From: Acinetobacter lwoffii
GTDB lineage: Bacteria > Pseudomonadota > Gammaproteobacteria > Pseudomonadales > Moraxellaceae
DNA: 35,027 nt
Reading direction: 5' to 3'
Assembly: GCF_024129355.1 (NCBI RefSeq)
Contig: NZ_JAMXXP010000032.1
Span: 1 to 35,027, forward strand
Positions 27,570 to 34,818 of this stretch are shown in pieces (positions within the stretch are counted from its first letter, which is position 1; the number at the start of each line of letters is the position of its first letter). The notes under the pieces were generated by a model. It was not told the origin of the DNA. It worked only from the letters and a program-made list of their open reading frames with translations, and searched no databases. Both the position numbers and the translations under genes were made by a program.

Positions 27570-27601
27570 CATACACTACCTCTAACCTGAGGTAGTGTAT
27601 G
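27570..27601 (+). promoter_or_regulatory. Perfect 13-bp hairpin over ribosome-binding site and start
   Basis: CATACACTACCTC (27570-27582) pairs perfectly with GAGGTAGTGTATG (27589-27601), loop TAACCT. The right arm contains the likely Shine-Dalgarno sequence GAGGT and ends with the ATG (27599-27601) of the following gene. No T-run follows, so it is not a normal terminator. Confidence 0.75.
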
Positions 27602-27922
27602 TCTATAGATACAGAAAAACTAAGCCAATTTTTCAGCAGAATCAAACTGGAACAGATTTATAACAGTGTGGTTATTTTTATTATTGCGATCATTCTACTT
27701 TTAGCCGCATTTGCTCTATATCGTCCGTTGAGCATTGCTCAAGTCACCCAGATTCAGCAACTGTCTAAACAGCAAAACCTTCCCCAAACTCAGGATATGG
27801 CACTCGCTTTATTAGAGCAGCAGCATATCCGTCGTGGGCAATATCTTAAATTGATGCAGGCTTATCAGCAGGAATCACTTCGGGCACGTCAGCTTCCGCC
27901 GGTCTCTGTGGAGATGCCTTAG
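27599..27922 (+). CDS. Small membrane protein, hairpin-masked start
   Basis: The 107-residue protein has one membrane span (about 22-43, SVVIFIIAIILLLAAFALY) after a charged N-terminus, then a Gln-rich helical stretch (QVTQIQQLSKQQNLPQTQDM, EQQHIRRGQYLKLMQAYQQE). I do not recognise a family. The start ATG and the GAGGT Shine-Dalgarno sequence both lie in the right arm of a perfect 13-bp hairpin, so translation may be controlled by RNA structure. Its last 77 bp overlap the 3' end of the convergent M16 gene (stop at 27846). The frame is kept open over the overlap, and I consider it real but less sure than its neighbours. Confidence 0.65.
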   Translation: MSIDTEKLSQFFSRIKLEQIYNSVVIFIIAIILLLAAFALYRPLSIAQVTQIQQLSKQQNLPQTQDMALALLEQQHIRRGQYLKLMQAYQQESLRARQLPPVSVEMP

Positions 27923-29420
27923 GCATAGGGTTTGTTGGTAAGTAATAATTGGCATCCATTAAATTTCGCTCCAAACGCATTTTCAAGGCATTTTGATCCA
28001 GTTCTTTATTGACAACGACCAGGGTTAAGCGATCAGGATGAAAATGCTTGCGCACTGCATTTTGTACATCTGCCGCTGTGATTTTAGCCAAGCGTTCTGG
28101 ATAACTGGATAAATAATCAGTTTGCTCACTATAAAAACCCATATTGCCTAGCTGGGCATTAATGGTGGCATTACTGCTGTAATTATTAGGAAAAGCACGT
28201 AACATGCCTGCTTTGGTTTCTTCCAGACGCTGAGTATCAATAGGTTGACTGACAAAGTTGATAAATGCTTGATGTGCGACCTGAATGCTATCTAGCAGTT
28301 GATCCTGACGCGTGGAATACTTAAAGCTGAATACGCCCGGTGCCTGACTAAAGCTCAACGAACTATAAGCGCCATAAGTAAAACCACGTTTCACCCGCAG
28401 TTCCTGCATCAATACCGCATTAAATCCGCTACCGCCAAACATGCGATTGGCGACCTCTAAAGCCAGTTTATCTTCAGTAAAGCGAGTTGGGCCTAAATGC
28501 CCAAAGGTGACATGCGCCTGAGACGAGTTATAGGGTAGATGTACCACTTCAAAACCAGATTGAGTTTCAGGTTGTGGCAATCGCACTGCTTTTTGCCCTT
28601 GGGGTAAATTACCGGCAATGCGTTCAGACAGTTCCAGTGCTTGTTTCGGGCTGAGTTTTCCAGTAATGGAAATATTCATATTTTGCGCCACCAAAAACTG
28701 ATCACGAAATTTTTTCAATAATTCTGCGTTAATTTTCTTGGTACTGCCTTGGGTGCCGCTGATTGGTTCTGCATAAGGGTGCTGACCATATAAAGCGCGA
28801 TAAAAACGGATATCCATCAGTCGGCTTGGGTTTTCCTGCAGCTGTTTTTGTCCCACTTGGGTATTGCTTAAAGCCAGATTAATGCTGGACGGTTTAAATG
28901 ACGCATTCTTAAGAACCTCCATCAGCATGCTCAATGCGGGTTCCAGTTTTTCCGGGTCTGAAAGCGTACGCAGACGGACCACAAACATGTCCCGATAGGC
29001 TTGTACGCTGAATTGTGCTCCGGTTTGGTCAAAAACTTCCGCCACCTGATTGGCGCTATATTTGTCGGTTCCTTCACGCATCAACTTGGCTGCCATATTG
29101 GATAGGCCATATAGACCTTTGGTAATTTCCTGATCACGGGCCGAACCGGCATTAAAGGTCAGCTGGATATCTACCATGGGAAGATCCTGCGTTTCAACGA
29201 ACAGTGTACGTACCTTATAGCGATTGTTCAGGTCATGAATATAAGGCGCCTGAAATTCTCGTTGCTGATTAATATTTTTTAAACTTTGCAGTAAAGGGAT
29301 AGACTGTAACTGACTGGGGTTGTCATTTTGGTCAGGTTGAGGGTTAAGATAGTTTTCTGCATGGGTAGCCGAGCTAAGACTTAAAGTTGAAATAAGCAAA
29401 AATGGACGAAGCTGAAGCAT
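27846..29420 (-). CDS. M16-family peptidase, non-catalytic partner
   Basis: This 524-residue protein has the M16 (insulinase/pitrilysin) fold with a signal peptide (MLQLRPFLLISTLSLSSATHA) for periplasmic export. The region that normally carries HxxEH reads LYGLSNMAAKLMREGT, so the zinc-binding His and Glu residues are missing. It still has the C-terminal M16 pieces (GGSGFNAVLMQELRVKRGFTYGAYS). Such proteins pair with an active M16 subunit; here the active gene directly precedes it, with stop and start sharing one base (TAATG). Its 3' end overlaps the convergent small membrane-protein gene by 77 bp. Family and role as partner are well supported; the substrate is unknown. Confidence 0.88.
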   Translation of the reverse strand: MLQLRPFLLISTLSLSSATHAENYLNPQPDQNDNPSQLQSIPLLQSLKNINQQREFQAPYIHDLNNRYKVRTLFVETQDLPMVDIQLTFNAGSARDQEITKGLYGLSNMAAKLMREGTDKYSANQVAEVFDQTGAQFSVQAYRDMFVVRLRTLSDPEKLEPALSMLMEVLKNASFKPSSINLALSNTQVGQKQLQENPSRLMDIRFYRALYGQHPYAEPISGTQGSTKKINAELLKKFRDQFLVAQNMNISITGKLSPKQALELSERIAGNLPQGQKAVRLPQPETQSGFEVVHLPYNSSQAHVTFGHLGPTRFTEDKLALEVANRMFGGSGFNAVLMQELRVKRGFTYGAYSSLSFSQAPGVFSFKYSTRQDQLLDSIQVAHQAFINFVSQPIDTQRLEETKAGMLRAFPNNYSSNATINAQLGNMGFYSEQTDYLSSYPERLAKITAADVQNAVRKHFHPDRLTLVVVNKELDQNALKMRLERNLMDANYYLPTNPMPKASPQRPAEADVPEVIPADKPASI

Positions 29421-30829
29421 TATAATCCCCGTTGCTGGGTGTTTTGTTCGGGTGAGAGATAAAGCGTGCTGAGATTCTCACGCACAAAATAGGCGTTGGC
29501 GACGCGCTGGATATCCTGAACACTGACACTTTCAAAGTGTTTCGGTAATTCATACATCAGGCGATAACTCAAGCCATTGACCTCTAGATTTCCAATCATT
29601 TTGGCTTGTCCGGCAATATCATCCTGGCTATAGATCAAATTGGAAATAAAGCGGGTACTGATACGATCCACTTCCTGTTGGGTCATCGCTGTAGTTTTAA
29701 GTAAATCCACTTCATCCTGAATTGCTTGTTGTGCTTCTTGCAAAGAGATGCCCGGCGCAGGTAAGGCAGAAATACCAAACAGGCTGTCGCCGCGATTATA
29801 GGGATCATAAGAAACGCTGACAGAGGTCAGAATTTTACGATCACGTACCAATCGGTCTTGCAGGCGCGAAGAAATGCCACTGTCCAAAAGACTGCGAATA
29901 ATGGTCAAGGCATAAGCATCTTGGGGGTTTTTGGCAGTGCCAAGGGATTTTACATTCCAGGTCATGTACAGATTGGGCACCTGAACATTGCTATTGATCT
30001 CCATATGGCGATAACCCAAACGCTCAAACTCCAGTACGTCATTGCGCGCCGGTGTTGGACGTGCGGGAATGTCAGCAAAATATTTTTGTACCTGAGCCAA
30101 AGCAGCTTCAGATTCTACATTCCCCACAATCACCAGAATGGCATTATTCGGACTGTACCAATCCCGGTACCATTTTTTGACATCATTCAACTGAATATTA
30201 TTCAGAGTTTTCATGTGTCCAATCACCGGCTGGCGATAATGACTGGTCGGATAACTGACCCATTTAAACCGTTCAAATGCTTGCGCCCGCGGATTGTCAT
30301 CGGTACGCTGGCGCCGTTCTTCCATGACGACTTTAATTTCTGGCTCGAAGTCCTGCTGCCGCAATAATAAATTGCTCATACGGTCAGACTCAAGTTCCAG
30401 CGCCATAGGAAAATAGGCCTTAGGATACAGCTGATAATAATTGGTGTAATTGGTAAAGGTAGCCGCATTGATACTGCCGCCATAAATCCGGCTCAGACGG
30501 GTAAATTCGTCATTTGGCACTTTATGAGTGCCTTTGAACATCATATGTTCAAGCGCATGTGATACCCCCAGAATATTTCCAGATTCATCGCTGCTGCCGA
30601 CTTTGTACCAAATCTGTGTCATTACCATGGGCGCACGATGGTCTTCCCGAATGATGACTTTTAAACCGTTACTTAAAGTGGTTTCAAAAGTAGTCCGTGA
30701 CAATTCGATTCGGGTTTGTGCCTGGGCCGGGCCAAAGCTCAGACTAAACAATACCGCTGCACCGAGTGGATAAAGCGTCTGTTTGATCATTTGCGAGAAA
30801 GAGGAGATAGTCGAAAAGGTGATGAACAC
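29420..30829 (-). CDS. M16-family zinc peptidase, catalytic subunit
   Basis: The protein has HALEHMMFKGT, the HxxEH inverted zinc motif of M16 peptidases, with the third ligand Glu in LELESDRM about 75 residues later. A signal-like hydrophobic segment (TLYPLGAAVLFSLSFGPAQA) precedes the mature start QTRIELSR, so it is periplasmic. The start is ambiguous: GTG at 30827-30829 has AGGAGAT 5 nt upstream and gives 469 residues; ATG at 30848-30850 gives 476; ATG at 30788-30790 gives a tidier signal peptide but lacks a ribosome-binding site. I chose the GTG. It is translationally coupled to the inactive partner gene and is divergent from ftsY. Confidence 0.88.
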   Translation of the reverse strand: MFITFSTISSFSQMIKQTLYPLGAAVLFSLSFGPAQAQTRIELSRTTFETTLSNGLKVIIREDHRAPMVMTQIWYKVGSSDESGNILGVSHALEHMMFKGTHKVPNDEFTRLSRIYGGSINAATFTNYTNYYQLYPKAYFPMALELESDRMSNLLLRQQDFEPEIKVVMEERRQRTDDNPRAQAFERFKWVSYPTSHYRQPVIGHMKTLNNIQLNDVKKWYRDWYSPNNAILVIVGNVESEAALAQVQKYFADIPARPTPARNDVLEFERLGYRHMEINSNVQVPNLYMTWNVKSLGTAKNPQDAYALTIIRSLLDSGISSRLQDRLVRDRKILTSVSVSYDPYNRGDSLFGISALPAPGISLQEAQQAIQDEVDLLKTTAMTQQEVDRISTRFISNLIYSQDDIAGQAKMIGNLEVNGLSYRLMYELPKHFESVSVQDIQRVANAYFVRENLSTLYLSPEQNTQQRGL

Positions 30830-31006
30830 TAGATCTCCTGAAATAGGCATTTGTATTTAGAGTTATTTTTAATAAATGTGTGCTTGAAAGCAACCGAGAG
30901 CTGTAGCTTTTTGGTATGTTTGTCCAGCATTTGCATTGCTAGCTGCAAAGCAGGCAAGTTATGGTAGAATCTGGGTTTTTAACGCAATGCTTTTCAAGGA
31001 TTCGGC

Positions 31007-32110
31007 ATGCAACAGCAATCTAATGGGCAAAACAAATTTTTGATTGATGCTGATATCGGAGATGATGATGTCACATTACCGAGCTTACCTGCGGTCAATG
31101 TGCCTATCGTAGAAACGCCAAGCGAAACAGCTGTAGTTTCTGCACCTGTCGAAACAGAAACTGAAAATGAAGATTCTGCGGCGAAAGGTGGCTTCTTTAG
31201 CCGTATGAAAGTGGGTTTAACCAAAACCCGTAAAAACCTTGCCGATGGGATGGTAAATATCCTGATCGGTGGTAAAGAAATTGATGATGAATTATTAGAA
31301 GAAGTCGAAGAGCAGCTTCTGGTGGCCGATATCGGTGTGGAAGCCACCAAGACCATTATCGCTAACCTGACTGAACGTACGGCACGTGGTGATTTGATCT
31401 ATTCGCATTCACTCTATAAAGCGCTTCAGGAAGAACTGGTGGCTTTATTGGCACCACGGGTAAAACCGCTGCATATTGATCCGAATAAATCGCCTTATGT
31501 GATTCTGGTAGTTGGTGTGAATGGTGTCGGTAAAACGACTACCATTGGCAAGTTGGCAAAGCGCTTGCAAGGTGAAGGCAAGACCGTCATGTTGGCAGCA
31601 GGCGATACTTTCCGTGCGGCTGCAACTGAACAGCTCCAGATCTGGGGTGAGCGTAATAATATTGCGGTTGTTGCTCAGGGTCATGGTGCTGACTCAGCTT
31701 CAGTGATTTTCGATGCTTTTGAAAGTGCGCGTGCCAAAGGTGTGGATGTATTGATTGCAGACACAGCGGGCCGTTTGCATAACAAAGGTCATTTGATGCA
31801 GGAATTGACTAAAGTAAAACGTGTAATGCAGAAAATTGATGCCACTGCACCTCATGAAGTGATGTTGGTGGTCGATGCCGGTACTGGTCAGAATGCTATT
31901 AATCAGGTCGAGATGTTTGATGAGGCGGTAGGCTTGACGGGCTTAACTATTACCAAACTTGATGGTACTGCCAAAGGTGGGGTACTGTTTAATATCGCCA
32001 GTCGTACTCATGTGCCGATTCGCTTTATTGGTGTGGGTGAAAAAATTGATGACTTGCGTCCATTCTCTGCCAAATCTTTTGTTGCTGCATTATTTGAAAC
32101 TGAAAAATAA
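31007..32110 (+). CDS. ftsY: Signal recognition particle receptor FtsY
   Basis: FtsY is the membrane-associated GTPase that receives SRP-ribosome complexes and hands them to SecYEG. The 367-residue protein has a short acidic A region (first ~60 residues, Glu/Asp/Val rich), an N domain (FSRMKVGLTKTRKNLADGM), and a G domain with P-loop GVNGVGKTTTIGKLA, DTFRAAATEQL, DTAGRLHNKGHLM and TKLDGTAKGG. An AAGGA ribosome-binding site precedes the ATG at 31007. A TAGAAT at 30965-30970 may be the -10 element. A strong terminator follows. ftsE and ftsX are not adjacent here. Confidence 0.97.
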   Translation: MQQQSNGQNKFLIDADIGDDDVTLPSLPAVNVPIVETPSETAVVSAPVETETENEDSAAKGGFFSRMKVGLTKTRKNLADGMVNILIGGKEIDDELLEEVEEQLLVADIGVEATKTIIANLTERTARGDLIYSHSLYKALQEELVALLAPRVKPLHIDPNKSPYVILVVGVNGVGKTTTIGKLAKRLQGEGKTVMLAAGDTFRAAATEQLQIWGERNNIAVVAQGHGADSASVIFDAFESARAKGVDVLIADTAGRLHNKGHLMQELTKVKRVMQKIDATAPHEVMLVVDAGTGQNAINQVEMFDEAVGLTGLTITKLDGTAKGGVLFNIASRTHVPIRFIGVGEKIDDLRPFSAKSFVAALFETEK

Positions 32111-32130
32111 ATAATGCGCAATGCTTCACA

Positions 32131-32163
32131 CAAACTCCGCCAAGTGCGGAGTTTGTTGTTTTT
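32131..32163 (+). terminator. Intrinsic terminator of ftsY
   Basis: CAAACTCCGC (32131-32140) pairs perfectly with GCGGAGTTTG (32146-32155), loop CAAGT, followed by TTGTTTTT. Confidence 0.9.
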
Positions 32164-32287
32164 GGCTGGTTTGAGTGTTGTAAAAATCAACAGCAAAACC
32201 ACCACTAAATCTGCCTATCTTAATAAAGGCCTTATAATTGTAGGGGATTCTCTAAGCTGATTTGGCTTGTTTGTTGTGGGGTAGAAA

Positions 32288-32977
32288 ATGGCATTGCTAA
32301 ATAAGATTGGTCAGGTATTAACAAGCGATATAACCAAGGATTTTAAATTTTCAAGAAAAAATAAACTGAATGATGATTTAGAACTGACTTTTGTCGATCA
32401 ATTGAAAAAGCGCCGTAGTATCGATCAACTCGGTAAGCGGGTACATTATAGTCAGGCTTATCTTGGCGAAATCATTCAGGAAGCAGTGCGGAGTTGTCCT
32501 TCGGCTTATGATTCTCAAACTACGCGCATTGTGGTGTTATTTGCAGATTCTCATCATCAATTCTGGGAAATTGTGAAACAGGTGCAGCGTCAGTATATGC
32601 CGGCACATATTTACGAAGGAATTGAAATCAAGTTGAATCAATGTGCTGCGGCCTATGGCACGGTTTTATTTTATGAAGATCAAGCCGTGATTCAACAATT
32701 ACAAAAGAAAATGCCATTAAATAGTGAGGATTTTCCAGCATGGTCGGAACAAACTTCCGGTATGGCGCAATTTGCCGTATGGACGACGCTGGCAGATTCT
32801 GGCTTAGGGGCATCCTTACAGCACTATAATCCACTGATTGATGAAAGGGTCGCAGAGCATTTTCAGATTGAAAAGAACTGGTTGTTACGCGCACAACTTT
32901 GCTTTGGGTCAATTGAACAAACAGTAGCAGAAAAATTACAAAAACCGGATCAGCATCGTTTCAAAGTATTTAATTAA
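32288..32977 (+). CDS. Nitroreductase-family protein, copy 1
   Basis: A 229-residue member of the FMN-dependent nitroreductase fold, closest in pattern to the small Hbn1/Frm2/CinD-type group. Landmarks are KKRRSIDQLGKRV (FMN phosphate-binding region), CPSAYDSQTTRIVVLF, FYEDQAVIQQL, MAQFAVWTTLADSGLGASLQHYNPLI and LRAQLCFGSIE. It is a clear paralogue of the gene at 33174. Compared with that copy it has about 33 extra, polar and basic N-terminal residues before the fold starts. The ribosome-binding site is poor (GGGGTAG). A TATAAT at 32233-32238 may be the -10 of its own promoter. The physiological electron acceptor is unknown. Confidence 0.82.
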   Translation: MALLNKIGQVLTSDITKDFKFSRKNKLNDDLELTFVDQLKKRRSIDQLGKRVHYSQAYLGEIIQEAVRSCPSAYDSQTTRIVVLFADSHHQFWEIVKQVQRQYMPAHIYEGIEIKLNQCAAAYGTVLFYEDQAVIQQLQKKMPLNSEDFPAWSEQTSGMAQFAVWTTLADSGLGASLQHYNPLIDERVAEHFQIEKNWLLRAQLCFGSIEQTVAEKLQKPDQHRFKVFN

Positions 32978-33173
32978 AAGTTTATAGAACACTTTATATG
33001 TGACAGCATGGAAGCTGCGGATAAAATCAGATACAAATACGCTACTCAGATCTAAATCTGATTGTTCTATAAATAAAACACATTGTTATCGAAATGCACC
33101 TGTCTTGGGTGCTTAAAGCACGTAATATAACTTTATCGATTTTCAAATAATCAAAATATACAGAGGTGGGTTC
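32978..33173 (+). promoter_or_regulatory. Structured spacer between nitroreductase copies
   Basis: The 196-bp spacer holds an 11-bp perfect inverted repeat, TTTATAGAACA (32981-32991) and TGTTCTATAAA (33063-33073). Nested in it is AATCAGAT (33025-33032) with ATCTGATT (33056-33063). Further right are two overlapping hairpins: GCACC/GGTGC (33096-33100 and 33108-33112) and GTGCTT/AAGCAC (33109-33114 and 33116-33121). The last two share bases and cannot form at once. Confidence 0.55.
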
Positions 33174-33767
33174 ATGGCATTTTTAGATCAAATCAAACAA
33201 CGCCGTAGCATTTATTCAATTGGAAAAAATGTAGATCTGGATCAAGCAGAAATTGAGAAAATCATTAAAGATGCGGTGAAGCACAGTCCGTCATCTTTTA
33301 ACTCGCAAACCTCGCGTGTGGTGATTTTATTTGGTCAATCACATGATACCTTCTGGCATATTGTACGTGAAACTTTACGTGACCTTGTTTCAGCAGATGC
33401 ATTTGAATCAACCAATAGCAAGATCAATGCTTTTGCAGCAGGTTATGGAACCGCTCTGTTTTATGAAGATCAGAATGTGGTGAAGTCGATGCAAGAGCAG
33501 TTTGCACTCTATGCAGATAACTTCCCGGTCTGGTCTGAGCATTCTTCCGCTATTGCACAGTTTGCAACCTGGACCGCTTTGGCAGAAAAAAATATCGGTG
33601 CTTCATTGCAGCACTACAATCCAATTATTGATGAAGAAGTTGCACAAACTTTCGAGATTCCATCTCACTGGAAACTTCGTGCTCAACTGGTATTTGGTTC
33701 GATTGAAGCTCCTGCAGGTGAAAAAATCTTTATGGATGATGCAGAGCGCTTTAAGACTTTTGCATAA
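33174..33767 (+). CDS. Nitroreductase-family protein, copy 2
   Basis: The 197-residue protein has the same fold and motifs as the gene at 32288 and is the compact, typical-length member: MAFLDQIKQRRSIYSIGKNV, SPSSFNSQTSRVVILFGQSH, FYEDQNVVKSM, SAIAQFATWTALAEKNIGASLQHYNPII and LRAQLVFGSIEAP. Family members bind FMN and reduce nitro compounds, quinones or lipid-peroxide related substrates. AGAGGTGGG before the ATG is a strong ribosome-binding site, unlike copy 1, so this copy may be the more highly translated. A terminator follows 15 bp after the stop. Confidence 0.88.
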   Translation: MAFLDQIKQRRSIYSIGKNVDLDQAEIEKIIKDAVKHSPSSFNSQTSRVVILFGQSHDTFWHIVRETLRDLVSADAFESTNSKINAFAAGYGTALFYEDQNVVKSMQEQFALYADNFPVWSEHSSAIAQFATWTALAEKNIGASLQHYNPIIDEEVAQTFEIPSHWKLRAQLVFGSIEAPAGEKIFMDDAERFKTFA

Positions 33768-33782
33768 ATGATTTTAGATCAT

Positions 33783-33814
33783 AAAAAAAGAAGCATTTTG
33801 ATGCTTCTTTTTTT
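33783..33814. terminator. Terminator after nitroreductase copy 2
   Basis: GAAGCAT (33790-33796) pairs with ATGCTTC (33801-33807), loop TTTG, with a run of seven A before and seven T after. Confidence 0.92.
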
Positions 33815-33896
33815 ATGTCTTAGAGTTGTATTTGGATATGATGGGGTATATTTAGCCAAATAAATGCTAAGAACACAGGCTGTATCACTCCAGCCT

Positions 33897-33930
33897 TTGT
33901 CATAAGATTGTCATTTAGACGCGGCATAGT
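33897..33930 (+). promoter_or_regulatory. Candidate Pho box and -10 element
   Basis: TTGTCATAAGATTGTCAT (33897-33914) is a direct repeat of TTGTCAT with an 11-bp period. It matches the PhoB consensus CTGTCATAWAWCTGTCAY at 15 of 18 positions. Ten bases further on, CATAGT (33925-33930) matches 4 of 6 -10 positions, which is the expected distance in PhoB-activated promoters lacking a -35 box. The controlled gene starts at 33972. The motif is from established E. coli knowledge; its use here is inferred. Confidence 0.6.
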
Positions 33931-33971
33931 GCGGCTAATTTTTAATAAACAACCAAAAATGAGTAAAGGAT

Positions 33972-34586
33972 ATGGATTTACGTATTGCGGCAACTGCAGC
34001 AGTGTTTCTGTTTAGCACATCAGTTTTTTCGGCAGTGACCGTCACAGTACCTGAAGAAATAAAAATTGTTGCCGTAAATGATCAGGAGGTGAACTCGGGT
34101 CTATTGCGTTCTAATCAGACTTATAGCTTGGATGCAGGTGTAAATGCGATCAGTGTACGCTATAACGAATTTTTCCAGCATTCAGACAATTCACATGACA
34201 TTTTAAAGTCGGGTGTGGTTACGGTAAAAATACCCAGCCTTAAAGATGGCGAAACTTATCGTTTAGGACTCATTCAGGCGCCTAAAGATTTTGATGCAGC
34301 GCAAAAATATAAAGATCAGCCCATTATTGGTCTATATGATGCGAAAAATCAGCTCTTAGTCCAGCAGGCGGGCACTAAAGATGCAGCGAAACCATGGTTT
34401 GGAAATCGCGTGTTGACTAAAAAATTAGATATGACGACTCAAGTTGCGACACCAGTTCATCAACCGGCAGCTGTATATACTCAGTCAGCAGACCAGAATG
34501 ATCAGCAGCTGATTCAATTATGGCAAAAGGCTTCTAAAGCTGAGCGTCAAAAATTTATGACTTGGCTGGCTGAGCAGGCAAATTAA
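33972..34586 (+). CDS. Secreted DUF2057 (YccT-like) protein
   Basis: The 204-residue precursor has a signal peptide (MDLRIAATAAVFLFSTSVFSA), so the protein is periplasmic or outer-envelope. The rest fits DUF2057/YccT: VTVTVPEEIKIVAVNDQEV, NSGLLRSNQTYSLDAGVNAISVRY, VVTVKIPSLKDGETYRL and the C-terminal LWQKASKAERQKFMTWLAEQ, equivalent to the [21 protein letters not shown] ending of YccT. No function is established. AAAGGA precedes the ATG. The upstream region carries a good Pho-box match with a correctly spaced -10 (33897-33930), so phosphate starvation may control it. Confidence 0.85.
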   Translation: MDLRIAATAAVFLFSTSVFSAVTVTVPEEIKIVAVNDQEVNSGLLRSNQTYSLDAGVNAISVRYNEFFQHSDNSHDILKSGVVTVKIPSLKDGETYRLGLIQAPKDFDAAQKYKDQPIIGLYDAKNQLLVQQAGTKDAAKPWFGNRVLTKKLDMTTQVATPVHQPAAVYTQSADQNDQQLIQLWQKASKAERQKFMTWLAEQAN

Positions 34587-34605
34587 AATATTTTGATGAA
34601 GAATC

Positions 34606-34637
34606 AAAAAGATCACCATTAGGGTGATCTTTTTTTA
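34606..34637 (+). terminator. Intrinsic terminator after the DUF2057 gene
   Basis: GATCACC (34611-34617) pairs with GGTGATC (34623-34629), loop ATTAG, extended by A/T pairs and followed by a T-run. Confidence 0.92.
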
Positions 34638-34782
34638 TGAGATGAGGGCTGGAAAATTAACATTTGCTTAAACTTTTCATGCGGAATTAGCTAGAAAAAC
34701 GCAAAAAAAGTGTTAAAAATAGCCTTTTAGATTAAAAAATAAACGTATGGTTGGTTTTTTTGGATATTTTTAAGAAAATCCC

Positions 34783-34818
34783 TTGCGCTCGTTTTGAAAC
34801 TGTATAGAATACGCAGCA
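34783..34818 (+). promoter_or_regulatory. Strong sigma70 promoter, probably of an rRNA operon
   Basis: TTGCGC (34783-34788) and TAGAAT (34805-34810), or overlapping TATAGA, are spaced by 16 bp. A/T tracts upstream (about 34715-34780) resemble an UP element. The spacing and position before a long leader suit an rrn P1 promoter. No coding gene follows within the window. Confidence 0.6.

Noticed and set aside
29858..30367. 169-residue plus-strand frame inside the M16 gene
   Set aside because: It lies wholly antisense to a clearly conserved peptidase, with no recognisable domain or ribosome-binding site.
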